A DNA stretch of 27,447 nucleotides from JAJYBV01 sp021812265 (GCA_027459525.1 DAIDIC010000151.1:1-27447); one strand, 5' to 3'; counted from the first letter of the stretch, positions 5,545 through 15,101 are shown. The notes: generated by a model from the sequence alone, not told the origin. A program made the numbers and translations.

Positions 5545-7281
5545 ATGATAAATGAAGAACTTGCCGCGGCGTTTGATGAAATTGCCGTTTTAATAGAGTT
5601 GCGCGAAGATAATCCCTTTAGAGCAAGAGCCTACGCCAACGCCGCCAGAACCATTCGCAGTCTTTCAGTGGATATAGACGCTATGGAAGCCGACGGAAGC
5701 ATAGCCAGTGTAAAAGGGCTGGGTAAAGAACTGCGCGGGCATATCAGTGAATATCTTTCATCCGGCAAAATAACACTAAAAGATACTCTCGTTGCCGCTA
5801 TCGAACCAGGACTTATTGAAATGCTGCGCATTAACGGCCTTGGGCCAAAACGGATACGCGCTATCTATGAAGCGTTACAAATAACATCAATCAGCGAACT
5901 GGCCGGTGCCTGCCGTGACGGCAAGGTTGCCGCTTTAGCAGGGTTTGGCTCCAAATCAGCGGCAAATATTCTGAAAAATATCGAATTTTTACAGGAACAG
6001 CAAGCTTATTTTCGCTTAGATATTGCCGCCGCCGCGCTGCATGCAGTTATTGACGAACTAAAACAGCATCCGCTTATCAAAATGATCTCTGCCGCCGGCA
6101 GCGTGCGGCGGCGCAAAGAAATTGCGCATGACTTAGACGCGGTTGCCGCTGTAGCAAAGGAAGATGATCGCGCCGCAGTGATGGAAGCGTTTACACATGT
6201 ATCGGCAGCAAAAGAAATATTAGCGAATGGACTGACAAAATCTACCATCCTGTTATATTCGGGTATCAAAATGGATTTACGGGTTGTAACACAAGACACA
6301 TACTCTGTTGCGCTCCTTCATTTTACCGGATCAAAGGAAAGTAATGTTGCGCTGCGCGGGCTGGCCGGTAAAATGGGACTGAAAATAAACGAATACGGTG
6401 TTTGGCGCGGAGAAGAACGGCTGGATATAACAGATGAAGCAGGAGTTTACGCTACACTGGGCTTAGATTATATTGAACCGGAACTCCGTGAGGATCGCGG
6501 TGAATTTGATGCGGCGGAAAACCATACTCTGCCAAACTTAGTTACTAAAACAGATTTAAAAGGGCCGCTGCACTGCCACACCAATTGGAGCGATGGCGCA
6601 GCGTCTTTGGAAGAAATGGCTGAAGGCGCGCGCGTTTTAGGATATTCCTATATAGGCATATGCGATCACTCGCAAGCTGCCGCATATGCGCACGGTCTTA
6701 CGCCGGCGGATGTGGCGCGTCAACACAAAGAAATAGATGCGCTGAACCGCAAATATGGCGCAGAATTTCATATTTTTAAAGGCACAGAATGCGATATTTT
6801 AAAAGACGGAACATTAGATTTTGATAATGATACCCTAGCCGCTTTTGATTTTGTGGTTGCGTCGATTCATAGCGCATTTCAGCAAAATGAGGAAGAGCAA
6901 ACTCAGCGCATTTTACGCGCATTAAGCAATCCCTATGTTACCATACTCGGACACCTTACCGGGCGGTTGCTGCTTCAGCGTGAAGGCTATAGTGTAGATA
7001 TTCCGGCAATAATAGCCGCGGCCGGCAAACGAGGAGTCGCCATTGAAATAAACGCTAATCCGCTGCGGTTAGATTTGGATTGGCGCTGGCACAAAATTGC
7101 GGCGCAACAAGGCGTATATCTGCCAATTTGCCCCGACGCGCATACAACCGCAGGTATCAAAGACATGGTGTATGGTGTCGGAGCAGCGCGCAAAGGCTGG
7201 CTGGAAACCAAGCACATTCCCAACACATGGGAAACGGATACACTGCGGCAATGGTTTCAGAAAACACGCAGCGGCAGATAG
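5545..7281 (+). CDS. polX: DNA polymerase/3'-5' exonuclease PolX
   Basis: A family X repair polymerase fused to a PHP metallo-exonuclease, acting in gap filling during base excision repair. At 578 residues it has the usual length. The N-terminal 8-kDa and helix-hairpin-helix regions (VKGLGKELRGHI, NGLGPKRIRAIY, GFGSKSAANIL) come first. The nucleotidyltransferase motif GSVRRRKEIAHDLDAV at about residues 185-200 has both metal-binding Asp, and MDLRVV supplies the third. The PHP domain has its metal ligands in HCHTNWSDG, GICDHS, GTECDI, ASIHSAF, LGHLTGR, EINANP and CPDAHT, so it looks active. The start at 5545 follows AAAAGGA. The ROK kinase gene follows with no gap, forming an operon. Confidence 0.96.
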   Translation: MINEELAAAFDEIAVLIELREDNPFRARAYANAARTIRSLSVDIDAMEADGSIASVKGLGKELRGHISEYLSSGKITLKDTLVAAIEPGLIEMLRINGLGPKRIRAIYEALQITSISELAGACRDGKVAALAGFGSKSAANILKNIEFLQEQQAYFRLDIAAAALHAVIDELKQHPLIKMISAAGSVRRRKEIAHDLDAVAAVAKEDDRAAVMEAFTHVSAAKEILANGLTKSTILLYSGIKMDLRVVTQDTYSVALLHFTGSKESNVALRGLAGKMGLKINEYGVWRGEERLDITDEAGVYATLGLDYIEPELREDRGEFDAAENHTLPNLVTKTDLKGPLHCHTNWSDGAASLEEMAEGARVLGYSYIGICDHSQAAAYAHGLTPADVARQHKEIDALNRKYGAEFHIFKGTECDILKDGTLDFDNDTLAAFDFVVASIHSAFQQNEEEQTQRILRALSNPYVTILGHLTGRLLLQREGYSVDIPAIIAAAGKRGVAIEINANPLRLDLDWRWHKIAAQQGVYLPICPDAHTTAGIKDMVYGVGAARKGWLETKHIPNTWETDTLRQWFQKTRSGR

Positions 7282-8154
7282 GTGACAATATTGGAAAAAG
7301 ATAAGCGCATCGTTTGTGGTATAGATATCGGCGGAACAAACACCCGAATCGCAATTATACATGCGCACACAGGCGCCATTCTACAATTTTTGGATAAATT
7401 CCCCACTCCGCAAAAATATGCAGATCAGATTACCGCCATTACTGCGGTTTTGCAGCCGTGGAAGCTGCAAATTGGCGGTGTTGGCGTCTCCATCGGCGGG
7501 CAAGTAAACCCAATGGGTAATTCACTGCGCGCGGCGCCAAATCTGCCAGATTATGAAAACAAGCCAATTCGGGAAGATCTTTCAGGTATACTGCAAACGC
7601 CAGTGACAATTGCGCACGACCCCGTTTGTGGGGGAATAGCGGAAATTTGGAGCGGCGCGCTGCAAGACGCAGAACGCTGCGCCTACCTCACAATATCTAC
7701 AGGAATCGGCGCGGCAGTGTTTTATCATCAGGCAGATTTGCAATTGAATGTTTCTATACAAATCGGCCATCAAATTCTTTATGGAAACACACGCGCCTGT
7801 CTTTGCGGGCAAACCGGCTGCATTGAAACATATCTCGGCGGAAAACAAGCGGCAATCTATGCCGGCAAGCCGCTGGAAACAATCAGTGATCCCGGCTTTT
7901 GGCGGCAATATGCGGAAATTCTTGCTATCGGTGTTATCAATACTGCCCAATTAACCCGCATTGAGACTATTGCAGTTGCCGGATCGATTGCAATACATCA
8001 CCCAGACGTTATCACAATGACTAACACCATCATAAAACAATTACTTTCAGATAGCAGCCATGTTACGCTGACTCCAGCGTTTCATGGGGAAAACGCGCCG
8101 TTGATTGGCGCTGCGCGGCTGCTTTCTTCTGAAACAGGAGCTATTATTCATTAA
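7282..8154 (+). CDS. ROK family sugar kinase (glucokinase-like)
   Basis: Phosphorylates a hexose, probably glucose, at the expense of ATP. At 290 residues it has the ROK phosphate-binding start VCGIDIGGTNTRIAI, and the zinc-binding ROK motif CLCGQTGCIETYLGG at about residues 173-187 is complete. The catalytic Asp is likely in IAHDPVCGG at about 111-119, where the family usually has an Asn-Asp pair. There is no HTH domain, so it is a kinase rather than an NagC-type repressor. The GTG at 7282 directly follows the polX stop. The TTG at 7291 has AGGTGA 5 bases before it and may be the true start. It is co-transcribed with polX; a functional link to repair is not obvious. No terminator is visible after it. 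Confidence 0.92.
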   Translation: MTILEKDKRIVCGIDIGGTNTRIAIIHAHTGAILQFLDKFPTPQKYADQITAITAVLQPWKLQIGGVGVSIGGQVNPMGNSLRAAPNLPDYENKPIREDLSGILQTPVTIAHDPVCGGIAEIWSGALQDAERCAYLTISTGIGAAVFYHQADLQLNVSIQIGHQILYGNTRACLCGQTGCIETYLGGKQAAIYAGKPLETISDPGFWRQYAEILAIGVINTAQLTRIETIAVAGSIAIHHPDVITMTNTIIKQLLSDSSHVTLTPAFHGENAPLIGAARLLSSETGAIIH

Positions 8155-8423
8155 AAAGCAAAATAACCGCTGTCTGAAAGTCTCTTGTTCCAACCTTACA
8201 GATTGTCACGAACTAAGCACGGTAAGCAAGGTTTCATCCAATAGTGTTATTCGCAACCAAGCAATCGTTCCAATAAGCTTCTCCTCGATTCCCATGAGTT
8301 ACTAAAACTTCCAAATGAAAAGATCATCGAAAACTTAGCCAAATCAAAGGAATAATGTTTGTGGGTCGAAATTGGACATACATTATCCAATAATTCTGAC
8401 ATGATGATGTGCGCTTTCTCCAA
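8155..8423. other. Gap with no supported gene at the left edge of an accessory strip
   Basis: Short frames here do not resemble any family I know and have no ribosome-binding sites. The base composition resembles decayed DNA between the ROK gene and the orphan immunity gene. No terminal repeats or direct repeats marking an insertion could be found. Confidence 0.4.
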
Positions 8424-9089
8424 TCAGTGTGGACTGTAGAGTATATCGCATTGTTCACGAATGTGTTTTGGAAGAAGAGGGAATGTCCTCTCGAACCAAA
8501 CATCTCGGAGATATTCAGGAAGGCGCTGTGTTTGCCAATCACGTTCCTGGATTACAGCAATTTTTGCATCTTCTGGACGCAGCGTTACAACGAGTCGAAT
8601 AGCATAGAGAACGGCGCCAAGAGCATGTGTAGGAACATGCGCAGTCCCCACTGCCTGACCAGCAGCGTGAGCCGCATAACAGGCAATGATATCTTCTTTT
8701 TCCACCTCTTTTGCCGATGCATGCGCTCCAAGTGAGGCTGCTCGAATAACAGGCATATAAAAAATATGGTTTTGTGACCATTCTCGAAGCGCCTTGATAG
8801 CCTCCCGTGGACGGATATCTTCAGGAGATGCTCTCTCAAAGTATGGTAATACTCGTTCCGCACATTCTGCTGCCCAAAGACCTAAAGCAGCATGATCGTT
8901 GATGTTGAAGAAAATCCAAAAATCCTGATGCGTTCCAAGATACCGTTTCTTTAGTTCTTCCTCGATATCGTCATCCTGTGAAGGACAAGGACATCTTCTG
9001 ACATGTTGCATATGCCATTCAATTCTCTGATCGAGAGTGGGATGTTGTGTGAGTTTGTGTTTGAGATGCCAATCGGTATTAGTTTCCAT
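8424..9089 (-). CDS. Putative immunity protein, Imm5-like domain
   Basis: A soluble 221-residue protein that resembles the Imm-5-like 'putative immunity protein' family. The diagnostic region runs from LWAAECAERVLPYFERASPE through DIRPREAIKALREW to ASLGAHASAKEVE, AAGQAVGTAHVPTHALGA and ERDWQTQRLPEYL. Family members are linked to polymorphic toxins, which they are thought to neutralise; direct evidence is thin. The ATG at 9089 has AGGGGAC just before it and is better than the upstream frame start at 9146. No toxin gene is adjacent, so it is an orphan. It ends in TGA, unlike all the intact chromosomal genes here, which suggests transfer. Confidence 0.8.
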   Translation of the reverse strand: METNTDWHLKHKLTQHPTLDQRIEWHMQHVRRCPCPSQDDDIEEELKKRYLGTHQDFWIFFNINDHAALGLWAAECAERVLPYFERASPEDIRPREAIKALREWSQNHIFYMPVIRAASLGAHASAKEVEKEDIIACYAAHAAGQAVGTAHVPTHALGAVLYAIRLVVTLRPEDAKIAVIQERDWQTQRLPEYLRDVWFERTFPLLPKHIREQCDILYSPH

Positions 9090-9164
9090 AGTGTCCCCTG
9101 TAGGATTGCTGCTGTCAGCAGTATCACGATAAGCGCCTGCAACCAATGAAATATTTCATCTATT

Positions 9165-9752
9165 TTATGTATGAGTTGCTGAAAAGATCAGTAGCGCCAC
9201 TCCTGATTGAAACGCTTGCGCGCTCGTAAGCTGTAAATTTGCCTCAGCGCCATTTTGAAATATTTTCTTGCCGGTTCCAAGCACAGTTGGCCATATCATC
9301 AGACGATATTCATCAACAAGATTATTCCGCATCAATGCCTGCACTAAAGTTCCGCTGCCAAACACCAGAATATCGTTCTCATACATAGCCTTAAGTTTAT
9401 TCACTTCCTCAGCAACAATTCCTTTAATAATATGCGTGTTATTCCATCGAGCGGTTGCGGTAGTTAGCATAGTCGAAAACACATACTTGGGCATGGCGTT
9501 TATTTTCTTTGCGTACTCACCCTCTTCTTCGCTCTGTGATCTATTTGGCCATGCTTTGGCAAAGCCTGTATATGTTACTCGCCCCAAAAGCAGCGCGTCG
9601 CTTTCCATCAGCTCATTTTGTTTGAACTGTCCACCTTCGGCTCCAAACGAGAGTTTAAAACTCCACCCTCCCTTATCAAAATTTTCTGCTCCACCCGGAT
9701 CTTGAAACACGCCATCAAGCGTAACAAATTCTGATACAACCAATCTTGCCAT
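9165..9752 (-). CDS. Dihydrofolate reductase family protein (RibD C-terminal domain)
   Basis: A 195-residue NADPH-type reductase fold of the RibD-C/YyaP-YwjB group; the substrate is unknown. It starts MARLVVSEFVTLDGVFQDPGG, the typical opening of this group. LLLGRVTYTGFAKAWP, PKYVFSTML and ILVFGSGTLVQALM follow, with the GSGTL loop binding nucleotide. DEYRLMIWPTVLGTGKKIF near the end is also conserved. The ATG at 9752 is fixed by AAAGGAGGG about 4 bases before it; the frame extends upstream to 9878 without support. It sits in the accessory strip between an orphan immunity gene and a permease fragment, is probably a stand-alone cargo gene, and ends in TAA. Confidence 0.92.
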   Translation of the reverse strand: MARLVVSEFVTLDGVFQDPGGAENFDKGGWSFKLSFGAEGGQFKQNELMESDALLLGRVTYTGFAKAWPNRSQSEEEGEYAKKINAMPKYVFSTMLTTATARWNNTHIIKGIVAEEVNKLKAMYENDILVFGSGTLVQALMRNNLVDEYRLMIWPTVLGTGKKIFQNGAEANLQLTSAQAFQSGVALLIFSATHT

Positions 9753-9891
9753 ATTCCCTCCTTTAATGTTAGCTGTTAATACAACTGCAGCTAAAACATC
9801 ACATTGCTCAAAAATTGGCCTTTTCCGAGGATTATCTGTCGCAACATTATTATGTGATATAACAAGCTTTATCGTCAATGTAAATAAATCA

Positions 9892-10173
9892 TCAGGCTCC
9901 GATAATAAGCCGTTCGCTGTCTAATGCAGCAGATACAATCCGCCAGCCAGACACATCAAGGAGCAGTAACAGCAACCCAATCCCCAGCGCTAAGATAAGC
10001 GTTGCATAGATTGCGTTGAACGCGATAAGATACGCCACTAAAAGTGAAGGAAGGCTCGTAACCGCTCCAAGTTGCTGAGCGACACGGACATCTCCTACCC
10101 GTGTAGAGATTAACATACCGCCCCAAATAGACCAACAGGCAAGAAGAGGAGTGAAAAGCAAGCAAAATAAAGT
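9892..10173 (-). pseudogene. C-terminal remnant of an ABC-2 type permease
   Basis: About 90 residues that match only the last part of ABC-2 transporter permeases: a hydrophobic helix, then GDVRVAQQLGAVTSLPSL, another long helix (LILALGIGLLLLLLDVSGWR) and a closing DSERLIIGA. In the intact family this follows several more membrane spans that are missing here. There is no convincing start codon or ribosome-binding site; the frame upstream of about 10180 loses family resemblance. The partner ATPase is absent. It ends in TGA. It is a decayed leftover. Confidence 0.65.
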
Positions 10174-10258
10174 TGGGGGTATCCGAATACAGAAATTTTC
10201 CTGAATCCAAATCCCCCTTGTGTGTCATTTTTAGAGATCAAATTTTCAGAGATCTATC

Positions 10259-12739
10259 TTAAGGCAACTGAATTTGAATAACTGATGAATCGCGCAGCAA
10301 CATCACCTCATTTTGATTGGGCACAAATGCGGCGGAAGACACCGAGTCTAACAAATAAGGATCGGTGTATTGCTGCACCAAATTAGCGTCTAATCCCGAA
10401 GCTTTTAATAAAATAATTCGGTGATTTTCCGGATCAGTAACAATTATATAAGGATCGGCAGTATTGCTTACAGCTAATGACGCCGCGGAGTCAAGCATGG
10501 TAGATGGTCCTGTCAGCGGCGGCGGAGACGGTGTTGGTGTTGGCAAATTAGGTGTAGCTGTTGGTGTAGCAGAAGCCGTATTTGCTAAGATATTGTCTAA
10601 AATCGATTGCGGCAATGTTAGATTTTGCGCCGATAATCCCATCATATAAGAAAATTGCGGATATTGCGGCGCAGAAATTCCGGCAGATTCGCCGCTAAGT
10701 ATTGTTACCGGAATGGGTGTGGCCGATGTATAATTTTGCGGCGCGCCTAAAGGAAGCGCCGGATATATCGTAAGATTCCCGATAATATGCACAGCAGAGA
10801 TGCCTTTAAGATACGTTCCGATTGACCCATTGTTAAATAACAAATATAAAACATTATTTCCGCCAAAAGCCATCGATTTTATCGTATTTGGCAAAGCTAA
10901 AACAACCGGCGGCGCAGAAGTATATTTAGGGCCGCTATATATTACTAAAGAATCACCTGCGGAGCCATGCGCGTCTACCACAATCTGGTTAGCTTTCATT
11001 GCGAACAGCAGCGCAGTGGTATTTTTAGGCAAAGAAGTTAAAGCAACTTTAACTTGCATACTGCCATCCCGTGTATCAATTTGACTGATAGTTTGCGGCT
11101 GAGTCGATGTTGCGTTGGTTAAGGCAAACAATGAATTTGCCGAAGTCTGCAAATCATGCGCAGTTGTGTTAGTAAACGTTTGGGGGCAATTAACCCCATC
11201 AGCAAATTGCAAAGGCACAACTTGGTTTGTTGTATTAAGCGCGGCAGCATAAAAAGCGCCATCGCTTGGGCCAGGTGTTACTACAGGCGGTGTAGGCGTA
11301 GGTGTTGGTGTAGAACCGGCCGCCGGAGTTGCTGTTGAAGTGGGAATCGGCTCTTTTAGTGGATAATTCACCAAAGTAAGCTGGCCGCTTAACTGGGAAG
11401 TGCAAGCCAATGGCATATTGCTGCTGGTGGCAAAAGATAACTGCACAACATGCGCTTGCGCGTTATAAGCAGTAAGCGCCTGTCTGGCAGACGCAACCAC
11501 TTGATTCATCTGCTCATTTAACGAGTCAAGCTCAACGGAAGTAAGCGGCAACGTCAGCGCATTCATCAGCAATTCGCGATCATGCTCTAATATTTGCAGC
11601 TGCTTAGCGGGTGGATACCCAGTTAATGATTTCAAATCAGATTGTACAGAAGCAATATCGTTATTCACGATATGCAGGGTATGTTGTGACTGCGCATATG
11701 GACCCAAAGTAATATACCAAGTTGTGGTAGATATAAGAGCAATGAGCAGCACCGCTGCAATTCTTAACATGATCGCAGCAGCGCTTTTGGGACGCGATTT
11801 TGGCTTAGTATTTTTTGCTTTTAGAGGTGTAATAGAGTGAACATCGGTAATTGGTTCCGGTGGCGCCGGCGCTAGAATGGCAGTATTAAGCTGGGTATTG
11901 GCCAATATCGGCAAAGGTTGGGTAGAAGCTTGCTGTGCGTTTAACAGCTTTAATTTTTCCAGCAGATCCGCCGGCGCTTCTTCAGTATCCAGTACATGCG
12001 CAATAGAAACAGTAATATTATCGGGACCGCCGGCATTGTTAGCGGAATCGATCAATCTTTTTACTGCAATTGCAGGCTCTTCGGCTACAGTGACCTTTTC
12101 AATCACACCTTCATCTACATACCCATGCAAGCCGTCAGAGCATAACAAAATTTTATCAAACTGCCGGACCGGCTCTACAAACACATCAGCGACAACATTA
12201 GGCTGTGTGCCCAACGAGCGAGTTATTACATTACGGTGAATATGAACCCTCGCTTGTTCTGCAGAAAGCACTCCGGCGCGAACCTGTTCGCCTACCCAAG
12301 AGTGATCTTCGGTCACCTGCCGCATTTTCCCATTGCGAATGAGGTATGCTCTGCTGTCACCAATATTGGCGACATATAAAATACCATTACAAATAACAGC
12401 GATAACAAGAGTAGTGCCCATGCCAACATGTTCAGGATTTTCGCGGGCGTTACTCAAAATCATTTCATTTGCCCGGCGAATAGCAAAAGCCAGCCGTTCA
12501 ATTACGTTTTCGCTGGAGAACTCATAATATGCCGATAAAACTGTTTGCACGGCAATTGTGCTGGCAATTTCACCTGCGGCATAGCCCCCCATGCCATCTG
12601 CTACTACAAACAAGGCCCCCGCGGTGTTCAGTTCCCTCTCATCTTCAGGAATATACCGGGCAAGATTATCCTGATTATTCGATCGCTTGCGACCTACATC
12701 TGATAATTCCGCCGCGTCGATATTCAGACTTTTGGACAA
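10259..12739 (-). CDS. Membrane-anchored PP2C-family Ser/Thr phosphatase with large extracytoplasmic region
   Basis: Residues 1-250 form a complete bacterial Stp1/PrpC-type PP2C domain: VGRKRSNNQDN, ADGMGG at about 47-52, NIGDSRAYL at about 125-133, CSDGLHGYVDE at about 200-210 and GPDNITV at about 238-244. It dephosphorylates Ser/Thr, usually opposing Hanks-type kinases; no kinase gene is in the window. After a Pro/Lys-rich linker, one membrane helix lies at about 322-346. An outer region of about 480 residues follows with helical then beta-rich parts and two Thr-Pro linkers (about 465-490 and 735-755). The outer part may sense a ligand or bind the cell wall. The start is a TTG at 12739, supported by GGAGGG 8 bases before. 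It is monocistronic and divergent from rlmB. Confidence 0.94.
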   Translation of the reverse strand: MSKSLNIDAAELSDVGRKRSNNQDNLARYIPEDERELNTAGALFVVADGMGGYAAGEIASTIAVQTVLSAYYEFSSENVIERLAFAIRRANEMILSNARENPEHVGMGTTLVIAVICNGILYVANIGDSRAYLIRNGKMRQVTEDHSWVGEQVRAGVLSAEQARVHIHRNVITRSLGTQPNVVADVFVEPVRQFDKILLCSDGLHGYVDEGVIEKVTVAEEPAIAVKRLIDSANNAGGPDNITVSIAHVLDTEEAPADLLEKLKLLNAQQASTQPLPILANTQLNTAILAPAPPEPITDVHSITPLKAKNTKPKSRPKSAAAIMLRIAAVLLIALISTTTWYITLGPYAQSQHTLHIVNNDIASVQSDLKSLTGYPPAKQLQILEHDRELLMNALTLPLTSVELDSLNEQMNQVVASARQALTAYNAQAHVVQLSFATSSNMPLACTSQLSGQLTLVNYPLKEPIPTSTATPAAGSTPTPTPTPPVVTPGPSDGAFYAAALNTTNQVVPLQFADGVNCPQTFTNTTAHDLQTSANSLFALTNATSTQPQTISQIDTRDGSMQVKVALTSLPKNTTALLFAMKANQIVVDAHGSAGDSLVIYSGPKYTSAPPVVLALPNTIKSMAFGGNNVLYLLFNNGSIGTYLKGISAVHIIGNLTIYPALPLGAPQNYTSATPIPVTILSGESAGISAPQYPQFSYMMGLSAQNLTLPQSILDNILANTASATPTATPNLPTPTPSPPPLTGPSTMLDSAASLAVSNTADPYIIVTDPENHRIILLKASGLDANLVQQYTDPYLLDSVSSAAFVPNQNEVMLLRDSSVIQIQLP

Positions 12740-13036
12740 AGATCTTACCCTCCGCTTAACAATGACTTTCTAAGATGTATGTTCCTATAAATGTTATCAT
12801 ACACATATGCGCTTCAACTAGCAATAGTATAGGCATATCTTCGCTGTCTGCCTGCCAAATTTTCTTACCGTCCAACATAGATCTTTGAAAGATTGCCAGA
12901 AAAATCTTTCTCGCGCCATACTATATGGGAAGTGTTGCAAATACTATAGTACCCGCATACGCAGCGCGCGGCTTATACACATCTTCATCTGCAACTCTTG
13001 AAACCTAAATTTTTTTCGGCAGAAAACTGCAGAACA
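12740..13036. other. Divergent intergenic region between the PP2C gene and rlmB
   Basis: About 300 bases without a gene. It holds the GGAGGG ribosome-binding site of the PP2C gene and AT-rich stretches that could include its promoter (minus-strand TATGAT near 12800). A lone DnaA-box match, TTATACACA, lies at 12973-12981. The rlmB promoter is at its right end. No RNA gene or repeat was recognised. Confidence 0.5.
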
Positions 13037-13045
13037 TGGTACAAT
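13037..13045 (+). promoter_or_regulatory. Extended -10 box of rlmB (TGGTACAAT)
   Basis: The same nine bases precede the kinase-phosphatase gene and tilS. The box overlaps an in-frame ATG at 13036, so translation must start downstream, at 13078. The -35 region is weak. Confidence 0.6.
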
Positions 13046-13077
13046 TGAAGAAAAAATCAGAATGGGAAAAAATATCT

Positions 13078-13842
13078 ATGGCGCACGCAACCGATCTCAT
13101 TTGGGGCAGACATCCCGTCAGCGAGGCGCTGACTGTTGAAGGACGCATTAAAAAAATTTTTATCGCGAATGGAGTAGAACCCCACGGAGTAAATGATATT
13201 ATTGCCGCCGCACAAAAATTAAAAATTACACTAGAGCGAGTCGACCGCAAAAAATTAGATGAGCTTACTCACAACGCAAACCATCAAGGAGTTTTAGCGT
13301 TTTCCGTTCCATGGGAATACGCCGATATTCAAGACGCCTTCCGGCTGGCAGAAGAAAGATCTGAGCCGCCATTTTTATTGATTTTAGATAGTGTGCAAGA
13401 CGTTAATAATTTAGGTTCGCTGATTCGCGCAGCTGAGGCTTTCGGAGCGCATGGCGTTATCCTCCCCGAACACCGGGCTGCCGGCGTGACGCCTGCAGTT
13501 ATAAAAAACTCCGCCGGAGCAGTGGAACATCTGCCGGTTATTCTTGTCACCAACCTAACCCAGACCATCGAATACCTGAAAAAACAAAATGTTTGGGTGT
13601 TTGGCTTGGCAGGTGAAGCAAAAACAAAATTAGAACAAGTTGATTTAAATACAGCGGTTGCGTTGGTCATCGGAAATGAGGAATCGGGTATTCGCAGGAT
13701 TGTGCGTGAAAGCTGCGATGCGCTGGTAAAAATTCCCATGTTTGGCAAAGTCAATTCATTAAACGCAGCAACCGCCGGATCCATTGCGCTTTACGCGGCT
13801 AAAATTGCGCGCAGTCCCCATATTTCCGGCAAAAAGTCGTAG
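13078..13842 (+). CDS. rlmB: SPOUT RNA 2'-O-methyltransferase, RlmB/TrmH family
   Basis: Probably methylates the 2'-OH of a guanosine in 23S rRNA (G2251 in E. coli), using S-adenosylmethionine. From 13078 it has 254 residues. The N-terminal substrate-binding domain starts IWGRHPVSEAL and includes NHQGVLAFS. The SPOUT domain has its three motifs: motif 1 at DSVQDVNNLGSLIRAAEAFG with the catalytic-type Asn and Arg, motif 2 at LVIGNEESGIRR, and motif 3 at IPMFGKVNSLNAATAGSIAL. The knotted SAM site therefore looks intact. The ATG at 13036 is rejected because it lies in the promoter. galK follows after 24 bases. TrmH paralogs are hard to tell apart, so the exact rRNA target is inferred. Confidence 0.92.
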   Translation: MAHATDLIWGRHPVSEALTVEGRIKKIFIANGVEPHGVNDIIAAAQKLKITLERVDRKKLDELTHNANHQGVLAFSVPWEYADIQDAFRLAEERSEPPFLLILDSVQDVNNLGSLIRAAEAFGAHGVILPEHRAAGVTPAVIKNSAGAVEHLPVILVTNLTQTIEYLKKQNVWVFGLAGEAKTKLEQVDLNTAVALVIGNEESGIRRIVRESCDALVKIPMFGKVNSLNAATAGSIALYAAKIARSPHISGKKS

Positions 13843-13866
13843 AGAGGCATAAGAAAAACGGTTATC

Positions 13867-15084
13867 ATGAACAATAGCTTTCAGTCTCCACAGCCAGCGC
13901 AGATTGCGCACGCCGCCGCGCGCGCGAAATTTGGCGCCAACAATTCATTCCTTGTCGCATGGGCGCCTGGCAGAATCAATATAATCGGTGAACACACCGA
14001 TTATAACGATGGTTTTGTGACACCTATTGCCATTGATAAAGTTGCGGCGATTGCCGGAACAGTACATACAGAGTCTTTAGATGTTCACCTTTACGCCACC
14101 CATTTCAACCAGTCGGCAGATTTTTCGGCGCAGCAGCCACCAACACATGCTCACCCTCAAAATCTGCCCCTTTGGGCTAGATATATTTCCGGTGTTATTG
14201 CTGCATTTCGCGAAAAAAATCTGCCAATTCAAGGATTTTCGGCGGCAATTGCCGGTGATGTGCCTTTAGGCAGCGGCATGAGTTCTTCGGCGGCGTTGGT
14301 AGTCGCGGCAGCGGTTTGGTTGAACGCCGCATTTTCATTGCAGCTATCTCTCACCCAAATTGCCGAACTGGCGCACGAAGGTGAAATAATCGGATCCGGC
14401 GTAAGAGTTGGCTTACTGGATCATTTGGCTTCAGCGTTGGGTAAAGAAGGCTCGGCAGTATTAATTGACTGCCGATCGCTTGAATACCGATATATTCCAT
14501 TTCAGATGAGCGATGTTACCCTGCTCAGCTGCGAAAGCGGAGTAGAGCGTTCTTTGGCGGCGTCGGCGTATAACCAGCGGCGAAGTGAATGTGAAGCCGC
14601 CGCCGCCGCATTAAGCGCCGCAATACAATTGGAGCAGCCCACAAGAAAAATAACCGCTTTACGCGACGGCTCCGACTACGATCTATTGCGACTAGGCGGC
14701 CGCATTCCGGAGATTCCGCGCCGCCGCGCGCGCCATGTAATCTCCGAGAACAACCGAGTTTTGAGCGCTGTTGAAGCAATGGAAAACAACCACCCCCAAA
14801 ATTTAGGCGATCTTATATTGCGTTCGCACGCAAGTTTACGAGATGACTTTGAAGTAAGCTGCGCTGAATTAGATATAATTGTAGAACTAGCCACGCGCAG
14901 CGGAGCTTATGGCGCACGACTGACAGGCGCCGGGTTTGGTGGCAGCGCGCTGATTTTCGCGCCAAGTTCTGCAGTTGCCACGATAAAAAATACTCTAGAC
15001 GGTGAGTATACGCAGCGGTGCGGAAAACAGTCACGCATCCATGATGTTACACCGGCAGGCGGTCCAAACAGCGTCTGGCTATAG
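13867..15084 (+). CDS. galK: Galactokinase
   Basis: A GHMP-family kinase that converts galactose and ATP to galactose-1-phosphate, the first committed step of the Leloir pathway. At 405 residues it is of normal length. The galactokinase signature PGRINIIGEHTDYNDG is at about 34-49. The ATP-binding loop PLGSGMSSSAAL is at about 136-147. The catalytic Asp is in LLDHLASALG, where most members have MDQ. The C-terminal GHMP motif TGAGFGGSALIF is near 354-365. It is co-directional with rlmB, 24 bases downstream, so probably on the same transcript. galT and galE are not in the window. Confidence 0.95.
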   Translation: MNNSFQSPQPAQIAHAAARAKFGANNSFLVAWAPGRINIIGEHTDYNDGFVTPIAIDKVAAIAGTVHTESLDVHLYATHFNQSADFSAQQPPTHAHPQNLPLWARYISGVIAAFREKNLPIQGFSAAIAGDVPLGSGMSSSAALVVAAAVWLNAAFSLQLSLTQIAELAHEGEIIGSGVRVGLLDHLASALGKEGSAVLIDCRSLEYRYIPFQMSDVTLLSCESGVERSLAASAYNQRRSECEAAAAALSAAIQLEQPTRKITALRDGSDYDLLRLGGRIPEIPRRRARHVISENNRVLSAVEAMENNHPQNLGDLILRSHASLRDDFEVSCAELDIIVELATRSGAYGARLTGAGFGGSALIFAPSSAVATIKNTLDGEYTQRCGKQSRIHDVTPAGGPNSVWL

Positions 15085-15101
15085 GAAGAATCAATACACC
15101 A

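Noticed and set aside
9753..9878. N-terminal extension of the RibD/DHFR-like protein
   Set aside because: AAAGGAGGG directly precedes the ATG at 9752 and the family opening starts there; the upstream part has no counterpart in the family.
12973..12981. DnaA box TTATACACA as a sign of a replication origin
   Set aside because: A single box with no cluster, no AT-rich unwinding region and not next to dnaA.
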